Origin: Mesorhizobium sp. SOD10
GTDB lineage: Bacteria; Pseudomonadota; Alphaproteobacteria; Rhizobiales; Rhizobiaceae
Reading direction: 5' to 3'
Assembly: GCA_000824805.1 (NCBI GenBank)
Contig: CCNA01000034.1
Location: 372,001-436,000 of the forward strand
DNA length: 64,000 nt
Below the pieces are notes generated by a model, which was not told the DNA's origin, ran no database searches, and was given only the letters and a program-made list of their open reading frames with translations. The position numbers and the translations under genes were made by a program. Positions within the stretch are counted from its first letter, which is position 1; every line of letters starts with the position of its first letter. Below, piece after piece: positions 48,047 to 55,914 of the stretch.

Positions 48047-48778
48047 TCACAAAACGGAGTGGACTTCGTCGATCGAGGTGTCCGCGACGCGCTTGTCCAA
48101 CACCACCTCGCCGCGCGCCATCGCCACGACGCGGTCGCAGCAGTCGAAGACGTGGTGCATATTGTGGCTGATGAAGACGCCTGTCACGCCCTGCTCCTTC
48201 AGGCCGCGCACGAAGCCGATCACCTTGTTCGTCTCCTTGACCGACAGATGGTTGGTCGGCTCGTCGAGGATCATCACCTTGGACTTGAAATGCATGGCGC
48301 GCGCGATGGCGACGCCCTGGCGCTGACCGCCGGACAACTCTCCGACGAGCGCGTCGGGAGAGCGCAGATGCAGGTCGACATTGGCGATGGCGCGGATGCT
48401 CTCCTCAGCCATCTTTTTCTGGTCGAGGATGCCGACGCCGAGGATCGAGAACCGGGTCGGCTCACGGCCGATGAACAGGTTCCTGGCGATCGACATGGTG
48501 GGGACCATGGAGTTGTACTGGTAGATGGTTTCGATGCCGAGATCCATCGCGTCGCGCGGGGTTGCGATGCTGACTTCCCTGCCCTCCACCTTGATCTCAC
48601 CCTTGTCCGCCCGGTGGACGCCGGACAGGATGTTGATCAAGGTCGACCTGCCGGCGCCGTTGTCGCCGACCAGACCGAGCGCCTCGCCGCGCCGGAAATC
48701 GAGGGTCACGCCCTTCAGCGCATGCACGCCGGAATACCATTTGTGCAGGTCGCGCACCGAGATGATCGCGTCGCCCAC
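48047..48778 (-). CDS. Sugar ABC transporter ATP-binding protein with Walker A Arg
   Basis: 243-aa single ATPase domain of the ribose/fructose type (FrcA-like). Signature SGGQRQGVAIARA, Walker B KVMILDEPTNHL, switch His in FISHN, Q-loop YQYNS. In the Walker A motif GDNGAGRST the invariant Lys is Arg (codon AGG). This residue contacts ATP phosphates, so activity would be reduced or lost unless compensated. Codon and neighbours are otherwise normal. Directly coupled to the permease gene (four-base gap). Confidence 0.92.
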   Translation of the reverse strand: MGDAIISVRDLHKWYSGVHALKGVTLDFRRGEALGLVGDNGAGRSTLINILSGVHRADKGEIKVEGREVSIATPRDAMDLGIETIYQYNSMVPTMSIARNLFIGREPTRFSILGVGILDQKKMAEESIRAIANVDLHLRSPDALVGELSGGQRQGVAIARAMHFKSKVMILDEPTNHLSVKETNKVIGFVRGLKEQGVTGVFISHNMHHVFDCCDRVVAMARGEVVLDKRVADTSIDEVHSVL

Positions 48779-48781
48779 GGC

Positions 48782-49759
48782 TTAAGCCTCCATCTTGATG
48801 GCCTTGGCGCGCTTGCGCATCCAGGCATTGGCGACGACGGCGAAGATGGTCAGGAAGCCGATGGCGAACTTGAACCAGTTGGCGTCGACATGGCTGAGCA
48901 CCAGCCCGTTGTCGATGACCCGGATCAGCGTCGTGCCGATGATCCCGCCCATCACGGTGCCGATGCCGCCGGTGAGCGAGGCGCCGCCGATGACAGCGGC
49001 GGCAACCGCCTGCAATTCCAGCCCCTCGCCGATCGAGGGCAGCGGCGAGCCAAGCCGCAGCACCTGCAGCATGCCCGCGAAGCCGGAAAGCACCGAGCAC
49101 AGCATAAAGCAGACGATCTTGACCCTGGCGGTCGGGATGCCCATCGAGGCGGCGGCCGGCAGGAAGCCGCCGGTGGCCTTGATCCAGTTGCCGAAATTGG
49201 TGCGCGAGAGCATCAGCGAGGTCAACACCGCGACCGCCGCGAACCACAGGAACGACATGCGGAACATGTTGCCGGGGCCGACAAAGGAGGTGAACAGCCA
49301 GTTGGGCAGGTCGATGGGCAGCAGCGGCGGGAAACCGCCGGAGACGACGACCGTGAGCGAGCGCGCCATGAACAGCATGCCGAGCGTGGTGATGAAGCTG
49401 GGGATCGCGAAGCGGATCGTGACGTAGCCGTTGATGAAACCGATGGCCGCGCAGACCAGCAGCCCGGCGAGCAACGCCAGCGGGAACGGGGCGCCATGCA
49501 CCATCAGCACCGCCATGGTCATCGGCATCAGCGCGAAGACCGAGCCGACCGAAAGATCGAACTCGCCGCTGATCATCAGGATGGTGACGCCGATGGCGAC
49601 CAGGCCGGCCTCCGGCAGGATGCCGAGGATGCCGCGCAGATTGTCGGCGTTCAGGAACACGCCGTGCGAGCGCACCTGGAACAGGATGATGAGCAGCACC
49701 AGAAGGATCAGCCCGGCCAGCTCCGGTTTTTCGAGATAGGTCTTGAACAGGCGCTTCAA
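48782..49759 (-). CDS. Sugar ABC transporter permease (RbsC/FrcC type)
   Basis: 325 aa, eight to ten membrane helices. Family hallmarks: ILPEAGLVAIGVTILMISGEFDLSVGSVFAL (in parts, the EFDLSVGS core), NGYVTIRFAIPSFITTLGM, and a C-terminal AVAAAVIGGASLTGGIGTVMG loop that docks the ATPase. Pentose/hexose transport. Partner genes lie before and after on the same strand; a 32-bp palindrome sits in the gap before the binding protein gene. Confidence 0.95.
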   Translation of the reverse strand: MKRLFKTYLEKPELAGLILLVLLIILFQVRSHGVFLNADNLRGILGILPEAGLVAIGVTILMISGEFDLSVGSVFALMPMTMAVLMVHGAPFPLALLAGLLVCAAIGFINGYVTIRFAIPSFITTLGMLFMARSLTVVVSGGFPPLLPIDLPNWLFTSFVGPGNMFRMSFLWFAAVAVLTSLMLSRTNFGNWIKATGGFLPAAASMGIPTARVKIVCFMLCSVLSGFAGMLQVLRLGSPLPSIGEGLELQAVAAAVIGGASLTGGIGTVMGGIIGTTLIRVIDNGLVLSHVDANWFKFAIGFLTIFAVVANAWMRKRAKAIKMEA

Positions 49760-49813
49760 CGAAAGGCTCCGGTGCGATGATTGAGAAAAGTACTGTGGCG
49801 CCGCGTTCCTTCA

Positions 49814-49845
49814 CACCCCCTCTGTCCGGCCGGACAGAGGGGGTG
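49814..49845. repeat. 32-bp perfect palindrome inside the sugar ABC operon
   Basis: CACCCCCTCTGTCCGG followed immediately by its reverse complement, with no loop; the right part continues as the GCTGTCCCGCCGG half of the dispersed repeat. It lies between the binding protein stop and the permease start. Confidence 0.75.
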
Positions 49846-49902
49846 CTGTCCCGCCGGCATTTCGGTGACGGGCGTCTCAGCCAATCTCAAAGGCATGCGA
49901 TC

Positions 49903-50880
49903 TCAGCGCATACCCTGGGCAGACAGCGCCATGATGCTGTCGGCTTCCTTCGGCCGCACGATGCCCTGGCCAGTGTCGATGTCCGAAGGAGCAAGGCCGA
50001 TCTTCTTGTTCAGATAGGCCTCCATCACCGGCATGAAGCCCTGCATGTAGGGCTGCTGGTCGACCAGCGCCTGGACATAACCCTTCTGCATCTGCTGCAG
50101 CACCTCGGGAACGAGGTCGAAGCCACCGAGCAGCACCTTGCCCGGCGCCACGCCGCGATCGGCCAGCACGCGCGCCACGCCGGCGCACCAGAAGCCGGTG
50201 TCGAAATAGGCCGTCGTGTCGGGATGGGCGTTCAGATAGGCGCCGACGCGGTCGGAGGTGATGGCGAGATCGGTGCCGCTGTCGATGCGCTCCCACGACA
50301 CGTCACGGTCTTTATGCGCGGCCTTGTACTCCTCGAGGAATTGCATGATGCCGGCGCCGCGGCTTTCCGACCAGTTCTGGCCGGGGGCCGAAATGCCGAC
50401 CAGAACCTTGATCGGGCCGTCCTTCGGGAAGCTCTCGGAAATCGCCTTGGCGAGCGAATAGCCGGCCGGCTTGAAGCCCTGGCCGACGAAGGCCTGGCGC
50501 GCATTGCCCTTGGCGCCCTCGGTGTCGTCGACATTGACGGCGATCACCAGCACGCCGGCGTCGCGCGCCTCCTTGATGACGTCGTCGAAAGCGTGATCGT
50601 CGACAATGGAGGTCAAAAGCGCATCAGGCTTGGCGGCAAGGGCTGCGCGCATGTTCGCGACCTGCTGTTCGACCGAGCCCTCGGTCTGGGTGAAGACCAT
50701 GTTGCAGGTCGCCTCAACCTTGCCGCAGGCATCGTCGAAACCCTTCTTCACCGCCTGCCAGAACGTGTTCGAGGCCGACGAATGATGGGTGAAGACGATG
50801 TTGAGCCCGTCGGCGCGGGCAACGGACTGGCCGCCGATCAGGGCGACGCCGAGCAATAGCATTGCGGTGAGTTTCTTCAT
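49903..50880 (-). CDS. Sugar ABC transporter substrate-binding protein
   Basis: 325 aa. Signal peptide (MKKLTAMLLLGVALIGGQSVA, cleaved at RAD). Periplasmic binding fold of the RbsB/ABC sugar type: GLNIVFTHHSS, FWQAVKKGFDDA, LVIAVNVDD, DTGFWCAGVARVLADRG, QALVDQQPYMQGFMPV (hinge). It delivers a sugar to the permease. The wide 143-bp gap and stem-loop that follow fit the usual excess of binding protein over transporter. Confidence 0.95.
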   Translation of the reverse strand: MKKLTAMLLLGVALIGGQSVARADGLNIVFTHHSSASNTFWQAVKKGFDDACGKVEATCNMVFTQTEGSVEQQVANMRAALAAKPDALLTSIVDDHAFDDVIKEARDAGVLVIAVNVDDTEGAKGNARQAFVGQGFKPAGYSLAKAISESFPKDGPIKVLVGISAPGQNWSESRGAGIMQFLEEYKAAHKDRDVSWERIDSGTDLAITSDRVGAYLNAHPDTTAYFDTGFWCAGVARVLADRGVAPGKVLLGGFDLVPEVLQQMQKGYVQALVDQQPYMQGFMPVMEAYLNKKIGLAPSDIDTGQGIVRPKEADSIMALSAQGMR

Positions 50881-50902
50881 GTCTGTTCCTCCCTTTGGAT
50901 CT

Positions 50903-52105
50903 TCAGATGCTTGTCCTGTCGCTGACGCGACGGTGGACGGTGTAGGCGCGGCCGAGGTCCGGATTGAGCGCCAGTCCCAGGCCCGGCCCGGGCGGCACGG
51001 TGATCATGCCGTCCTTGACCTCCGGCAGCACGGTCACCAGGTCGCGGTACCAGGTGCGGTAGAAGGCGCGCACGCTTTCCTGGACGAGCGCGTTGGGCGC
51101 GTTGAGCGACAGATGCGTCGAGGCGGCGAGCACGACCGGACCGGTGCAGTCATGCGGCGCGACCGGCAATCGCCAGGCCTCGGCCATCGAGGCGATCTTG
51201 CGCGCTTCCGAGAGGCCGCCGCACCAGGAGATGTCGAGCATGACGATGCCGGCCGCTCCCGTCTCCAACAGGTCGCGAAAAGCCCAGCGGCTGCCCAGCG
51301 TCTCCGAGGCTGAGATCGGCGCCGGGCTGGCGGCTGCGTAGCGCTTGAGGTCGCCGAGGCTGTCCATGCGGATCGGGTCCTCATGCCAGTAAGTCGCGTA
51401 GGGTTGCAGAGCGCGCGCGATCTTCATGGCCGGCAGGAGCTGCCACATGGAGTGGAACTCGACCATGATGTCCATCTTGTCGCCGACGGCTTTGCGAATC
51501 TTTTCAAACGGTTCGAGCGCCGCCTTCAGGTCGGCCGCCGAGATGTCGTTGCCGCGCGCCTTTTCGGCCGCGTGGTCGAACGGCCAGATCTTCATGGCGC
51601 TGATGCCGTCCTCCAGCAGTTCTTCGGCCAGTTCGCCGGCGCGGGTGAGGAAGCTGTTGAGGTCGTCATAGTCCTGCCCGGCGCCGATGCCGTAATTGGC
51701 CGTCGTCTGGCCCTTGGCGTCCTTGATGTATTCGGTCCCGGCGCAGGTGTTGTAGGTGCGGATCGAACGGCGGCTGAAGCCGCCGAGCAATTGCGCGACC
51801 GGCTGGCCGGTCGCCTTGCCGAAAATGTCCCACAGCGCGATGTCGAAGGCCGAGTTGCCGCGCACCTCTGCACCGCTGGAGCGGAAGCCGAGATAGCCGA
51901 CGAGGTCGGCTGCGAGCAGGTCGATCTGCAGCGGATCGCGGCCGACCACCCTGGGCGCGACATATTCGTGCAGATACTCCTCGACGGTGCGCGACAGAAA
52001 GAACGTCTCACCGAGCCCGGTGATGCCCTCGTCGGTATGGACCTCGACCCAGAGCAGGTTCGGTCGCTCCTCGATGCGTATTGTTTCGATGGCGGTGATC
52101 TTCAT
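50903..52105 (-). CDS. Enolase-superfamily (mandelate racemase/dehydratase type) enzyme
   Basis: 400 aa, N-terminal MR/MLE cap (WVEVHTDEGITGLGETFF) and TIM barrel. Catalytic candidates: Lys in AMKIWPFD, metal ligands in MVEFHSMW, WHEDPI and SASETLG, His-Asp in APHDCTG. Members of this group dehydrate sugar acids such as galactonate or fuconate. In an operon with a sugar importer and SDRs, a dehydratase for an aldonate is the likely role; the exact substrate is not readable. Confidence 0.9.
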   Translation of the reverse strand: MKITAIETIRIEERPNLLWVEVHTDEGITGLGETFFLSRTVEEYLHEYVAPRVVGRDPLQIDLLAADLVGYLGFRSSGAEVRGNSAFDIALWDIFGKATGQPVAQLLGGFSRRSIRTYNTCAGTEYIKDAKGQTTANYGIGAGQDYDDLNSFLTRAGELAEELLEDGISAMKIWPFDHAAEKARGNDISAADLKAALEPFEKIRKAVGDKMDIMVEFHSMWQLLPAMKIARALQPYATYWHEDPIRMDSLGDLKRYAAASPAPISASETLGSRWAFRDLLETGAAGIVMLDISWCGGLSEARKIASMAEAWRLPVAPHDCTGPVVLAASTHLSLNAPNALVQESVRAFYRTWYRDLVTVLPEVKDGMITVPPGPGLGLALNPDLGRAYTVHRRVSDRTSI

Positions 52106-52120
52106 CGGGCTGCCCCCATT

Positions 52121-52840
52121 CTAGGCGATCCCCGCATCGATGAGCGCCTTGACGCTCTTGTCGAAATGCTCGGCCATATGCTCGGCGGCCAGCCGTGGAT
52201 CGCCCTTGAGGATGGCGTCGGCTATGTCCTCATGGCCCTTGATCATCTTGAGCTGGGCCTCGTCGGAGGAGCGGGTGCGCCAGCCGATCACCCAGGTGCG
52301 GCGGGTGACGCCGCTGAAGGCGGTGACGATCAGCGAAAAGACTGGATTGTGCGAGGCCGCCGCGATCGCCTCGTGGAAGGCGATGTCATGCTCCATGACG
52401 GCTTCCGGGTTCCTGAAATTCTCGCGCATCAGCCGGGCCGATCGGCCAATGGCCGCCGCCTCATGGTCGGTGCGGCGGAGCGCGGCAAGCGCAACGGTGC
52501 GCATCTCGATGGTGCGCCTGACGTCATAAACCTGCTGCACACTGATCTGCTGGGTGGTGATGCCGTGCTCGATCACCATCGACATCGCGCCGGTGTCGAG
52601 CTTGGCAACGGTGGCACGGCGCCCGGCGCTCATATCGATCAGGCGCATCGCCGACAGAGAGCGGAAGGCCTCGCGCACCACGGTGCGCGAAACATTGAGC
52701 TGGCGCGTCATGGCGGCTTCGCTGGGCAGCGGATCGCCTGGCGCAAGGCCCTCGGAACGGATGTGCTGGATGATCGCCTGAATCGCGGTGCTGACTAGGC
52801 CAGGGCTCGGCTCATCCGGTGGGTCCGTCTGCTCTTGCAT
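52121..52840 (-). CDS. GntR-family (FCD/FadR subfamily) regulator
   Basis: 239 aa. Winged helix: LPSEAAMTRQLNVSRTVVREAFRSL; C-terminal FCD domain with DVRRTIEMRTVALAA, HDIAFHEAIAAAS and HMAEHF, containing the Asp/His metal site for an organic-acid effector. ATG 52840 follows GAGGGAG. Likely controls the sugar cluster in both directions; a FadR-type palindrome covers the region just upstream. Confidence 0.92.
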   Translation of the reverse strand: MQEQTDPPDEPSPGLVSTAIQAIIQHIRSEGLAPGDPLPSEAAMTRQLNVSRTVVREAFRSLSAMRLIDMSAGRRATVAKLDTGAMSMVIEHGITTQQISVQQVYDVRRTIEMRTVALAALRRTDHEAAAIGRSARLMRENFRNPEAVMEHDIAFHEAIAAASHNPVFSLIVTAFSGVTRRTWVIGWRTRSSDEAQLKMIKGHEDIADAILKGDPRLAAEHMAEHFDKSVKALIDAGIA

Positions 52841-52854
52841 TCCGCTCCCTCGAA

Positions 52855-52871
52855 AACCTGTATGACAGGTT
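52855..52871. promoter_or_regulatory. GntR/FadR-type operator
   Basis: Perfect AACCTGT-atg-ACAGGTT, which contains the FadR-class core TGT-N3-ACA, 15 bp before the GntR start and in the divergent promoter with the SMP-30 gene. Confidence 0.65.
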
Positions 52872-52940
52872 ATTATTGAATTGCTCATAATTCACGCAAA
52901 AGATATGTGTCAAGCGTAATTCCAGACCTGGAGGGACTCG

Positions 52941-53840
52941 ATGAGCGGAACGGAAGCCCGCCTTATCTTCGACGCGCGCGACGTGGTCGGCGAGAGCCTG
53001 GTATGGGACGAGCGCGTCGGCAGGCTGGTCTGGGTCGACATCATCGGCCGGCGGATCCATCGGCTCGATCCGGCAAGTGGAGCGCATGAAAGCTGGCCGA
53101 CGGGCGACCTCGTCACCTCGATCGGATTGCGCGCCGATGGCGGCGCGCTCGTCGGGCTGCGCAAGGACATCGCGCTCTGGGATTTTGGCGGGCCGTTCCG
53201 GACATTCACGACGATCGAGGCCGACCGGCCGGCCACGCGGCTCAACGAAGGCGTGGTCGCGCCGGACGGGTCGTTCTGGGTCGGCACCATGGCCAACAAT
53301 ATCGGGCCGGACGACGCACCGGTGGCGATCACGAGCGATGAGGGCCAGCTCTACTGGATCTGCCCAGACGGCGATGTGAGGCTCCTCAGCGAGGACCGGT
53401 TCGGCATCACCAACACGATGGTGTGGCTGCCCGACGGACGCTTCATCACCGCCGACACGATCAAGAACGCGCTCTATAGCTATGACTGGGACCGGAAGGC
53501 TGGACGGCTCGGCGAAGCGCGTCCCTTGTTCGCCGGCTTCGAGCGCGGCCTGCCGGACGGCTCATGTCTCGACGCCGAGGGCTATGTCTGGAACTGCCGA
53601 GTGGTGGGCGGAAGCTGCCTCGTGCGCATTTCGCCCGGCGGCAGGCTCGACCGGATCGTCGAGTTGCCCTGCAGCTGGCCGACGAGCTGCGCTTTCGGCG
53701 GCGCGGACCTCGACACGCTGTTCGTCACCTCCGCGCGCTTCACCATGAGCGCCGAGCATCTTGCCGCCAACCCTTTCGAGGGCGGCCTGTTCTCGCTCAA
53801 GGCCGGCGTGCGCGGCGTTCCGGCCAACCGCTTCGGATGA
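52941..53840 (+). CDS. SMP-30/gluconolactonase-like lactonase
   Basis: 299 aa six-bladed beta-propeller of the regucalcin/gluconolactonase family. Metal and substrate residues: GESLVWDERVGRLVWVDI (Glu), RLNEGVVAPDGSFWVGT (Asn/Asp), ITNTMVWLPDGR, GLPDGSCLDAEGYVW (Asp). Hydrolyses sugar lactones to the acids used by the dehydratase. Divergent from the regulator; the operator between them supports joint control. Start ATG 52941 behind GGAGGG. Confidence 0.92.
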   Translation: MSGTEARLIFDARDVVGESLVWDERVGRLVWVDIIGRRIHRLDPASGAHESWPTGDLVTSIGLRADGGALVGLRKDIALWDFGGPFRTFTTIEADRPATRLNEGVVAPDGSFWVGTMANNIGPDDAPVAITSDEGQLYWICPDGDVRLLSEDRFGITNTMVWLPDGRFITADTIKNALYSYDWDRKAGRLGEARPLFAGFERGLPDGSCLDAEGYVWNCRVVGGSCLVRISPGGRLDRIVELPCSWPTSCAFGGADLDTLFVTSARFTMSAEHLAANPFEGGLFSLKAGVRGVPANRFG

Positions 53841-53997
53841 TCTCCCCCGCATGTGACTGTCGAAGGCGGCGATGAGCGCCATTAGGATGTGAGCGGTGCG
53901 CGATCCGCCCATCGCTAAGACCGCGTTGGCGCAATCCAATCCAGTTCGCGCCCTCCCCGCTCCATGCTAACAGAAGCACTTTCGGGAATTCCAACAC

Positions 53998-54714
53998 ATG
54001 GACAGCAACATGGCAGGCGAAAAAGTAGCTCTGGTGACGGCGGGCGGCAGCGGCATGGGGGCGGCGGCGGCGAAACGGCTGGCGGCGGATGGGTTCAAGG
54101 TCGGCGTGCTCTCTTCCTCCGGCAAGGGCGAGGCGCTGGGCAAGGAGCTCGGCGGCTTCGGCGTCACCGGTTCCAACCAGTCGAACGACGACCTCAAGCG
54201 CCTCACCGACGGCGCGCTGGAACGCTGGGGCCGCATCGACGTGCTGGTTAACAGCGCCGGCCACGGGCCTCGCGCGCAGATCATCGAGATCAGCGACGAG
54301 GACTGGCACAGGGGCATCGACACCTATTTCCTCAACGCCGTGCGCCCGACCCGGCTGGTGACGCCGGTGATGCAGAAACAGAAATCGGGCGCCATCATCA
54401 ACATCTCGACCGCCTGGGCGTTCGAGCCGAGCGCGATGTTCCCGACCTCGGCCGTGGCGCGCGCCGGGCTTGCCGCCTTCACCAAGATCTTCGCCGACAC
54501 CTACGCGGCCGACAACATCCGCATGAACAATGTGCTGCCCGGCTGGATCGACAGCCTGCCGGCGACGAATGAGCGCCGCGACAGCGTGCCGATGAAGCGC
54601 TACGGCACGTCGGAGGAGATCGCCGCGACGATCTCGTTCCTCGCTTCGGACGGGGCGGCCTACATCACGGGCCAGAACATCCGCGTCGACGGCGGCATCA
54701 CGCGAGCGGTGTGA
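53998..54714 (+). CDS. SDR-family oxidoreductase
   Basis: 238 aa classical SDR: VTAGGSGMGAAAAKRL, NSAGHG (NNAG variant), catalytic Ser in NISTAWAF. The active Tyr is unclear: the usual YxxxK appears as TSAVARAGLAA, so the Tyr is replaced, and activity may differ from standard SDRs. C-terminal FLASDGAAYITGQNIRVDGG is typical. It follows the lactonase gene by 157 bp and likely belongs to the same pathway. ATG 53998, or the internal ATG at 54010 (MAGEK). Confidence 0.88.
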   Translation: MDSNMAGEKVALVTAGGSGMGAAAAKRLAADGFKVGVLSSSGKGEALGKELGGFGVTGSNQSNDDLKRLTDGALERWGRIDVLVNSAGHGPRAQIIEISDEDWHRGIDTYFLNAVRPTRLVTPVMQKQKSGAIINISTAWAFEPSAMFPTSAVARAGLAAFTKIFADTYAADNIRMNNVLPGWIDSLPATNERRDSVPMKRYGTSEEIAATISFLASDGAAYITGQNIRVDGGITRAV

Positions 54715-54751
54715 AAGGGTAGCATGCGGTCAAAGAGGACGCCGCCTCGGG

Positions 54752-54982
54752 TCATCCCGCTCTGCGGGAATTGAGAACCCACAAAAAGGCTATGGCAGCC
54801 ACCAAGACAATCGAATTGCCGACCACGATATTCCAAAAGCGAGTGGGGTCGTCCGCCAGCGCGACCCAATGCAACTTGCCCCGCACTTCGCCTGTCTTGA
54901 TGCCGCAGGCAATGTTGTAGATCGCCAGCGCTGCGAGCGCCGCCATCAGGACAAAGAGGTCGTTGTTCTTGTCGCGATCCAT
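54752..54982 (-). CDS. Small membrane protein (76 aa)
   Basis: Two hydrophobic segments (LFVLMAALAALAIYNIACG, IVLVAAIAFLWVLNS) separated by a soluble loop with Trp. Starts ATG 54982. No family recognised; possibly a two-helix inner-membrane protein. Composition matches other genes. Confidence 0.6.
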   Translation of the reverse strand: MDRDKNNDLFVLMAALAALAIYNIACGIKTGEVRGKLHWVALADDPTRFWNIVVGNSIVLVAAIAFLWVLNSRRAG

Positions 54983-55025
54983 CGAGCGGCTTTTATCAGC
55001 GCTTGGTGAAGTTTTGCTTACCTTG

Positions 55026-55063
55026 GGTAAGGCGGCGGCCGGGAGACCGGCCGCCGCCTTACC
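55026..55063 (-). terminator. Strong hairpin behind the SRPBCC gene
   Basis: Perfect 17-bp stem GGTAAGGCGGCGGCCGG with a four-base GAGA loop. Six bases behind the SRPBCC stop on the minus strand. No U-tract, but strength suggests termination. Confidence 0.65.
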
Positions 55064-55069
55064 ATCATT

Positions 55070-55513
55070 TTACTGGTTGATCTCCGGCTCGACGAGCTTG
55101 GCAAGGTTGCGCAGCGATTCCTGCCAGCCGAGATAGCAGGCCTCGGCCGGGATGGCGTCCGGGATGCCGGCCTGGGTGATGTTGATCTCGGTGCCGACCG
55201 ACACTTTCTTCAGGATCACGGTCACTTCGATCTGGCCCGGCAGGTTGGGATCGTCGAAACGGTCGGTGTAGCGCAGGCGCTCGCCCGGGACGAGCTCGAC
55301 GAATTCGCCGCCGAAGGAATGGCTGTCGCCGGTGGTGAAGTTGCGGAAGGACATCTTGTAGGCGCCCCCGACCTTGCCCTCGAACTCGTGCACCGTGCAG
55401 GTGAAGCCGTTCGGCGGCAGCCACTTCGCCAGCGCATCGGCTTCGACGAATGCGCGGTAGACCTTCTCCGGCTTGGTCGCCAGGACGCGGTGCAGTTGGA
55501 TGGTGCTGGGCAT
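55070..55513 (-). CDS. SRPBCC (AHSA1/CalC-like) domain protein
   Basis: 147 aa. Helix-grip fold: LATKPEKVYRAFVEADALAKWLPP, GGAYKMSFRNF, ERLRYTDRFDDPNLPGQIEVTVIL and the long C-terminal helix ACYLGWQESLRNLAKLV. Hydrophobic ligand-binding or Hsp90-activator-like role; the AHSA1 subgroup is common in rhizobia. ATG 55513 with AAGGAAGGA upstream; longer frames run into non-coding sequence. Confidence 0.88.
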   Translation of the reverse strand: MPSTIQLHRVLATKPEKVYRAFVEADALAKWLPPNGFTCTVHEFEGKVGGAYKMSFRNFTTGDSHSFGGEFVELVPGERLRYTDRFDDPNLPGQIEVTVILKKVSVGTEINITQAGIPDAIPAEACYLGWQESLRNLAKLVEPEINQ

Positions 55514-55914
55514 ATCTCGATATCCTTCCTTTGTTGATCGATGACCCAAGGACGGGCGGGCTTCGGCCGGTCCGACAGAGGCTGTCAAATTTTTCGTCCC
55601 GCCGCTGCCGTGCCGCTCTACAACGGAGGCAATCGGCCGCCCTGCTGCGACAAATGCATCCATTCACGGCTGTTTGCACAATCTTTCGGCAGAAAACCTT
55701 GCAAAATTAAGTAAAATTAAGACCGGCTCGCGCGATAATTGTATTAGATTCCGCTTACTCTATCTGCGCAAAAATATCGATAAAAACAGCGGCAATTTTC
55801 GCTGTACTAAATGTTTGTTTTCGGGAACGATAGCCCGTGTTGCAAGTTGGTTCGGACCAGGCACTTGAACTTGCAATGAGCCATCCGGGCGGGGCAGCGC
55901 GGAAGGATTGTCCG
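55514..55914. other. AT-rich intergenic region before the glucanase gene
   Basis: Clearly lower GC than the window average. Contains AAAATTAAG repeated twice (55696-55720) and long A/T runs up to 55815. Probably promoter region for the secreted glucanase and the divergent SRPBCC gene; no known operator recognised. Confidence 0.5.

Noticed and set aside
48014..49780. 588-codon open frame on the plus strand
   Set aside because: Antisense across two ABC transporter genes with clear motifs; no ribosome site.
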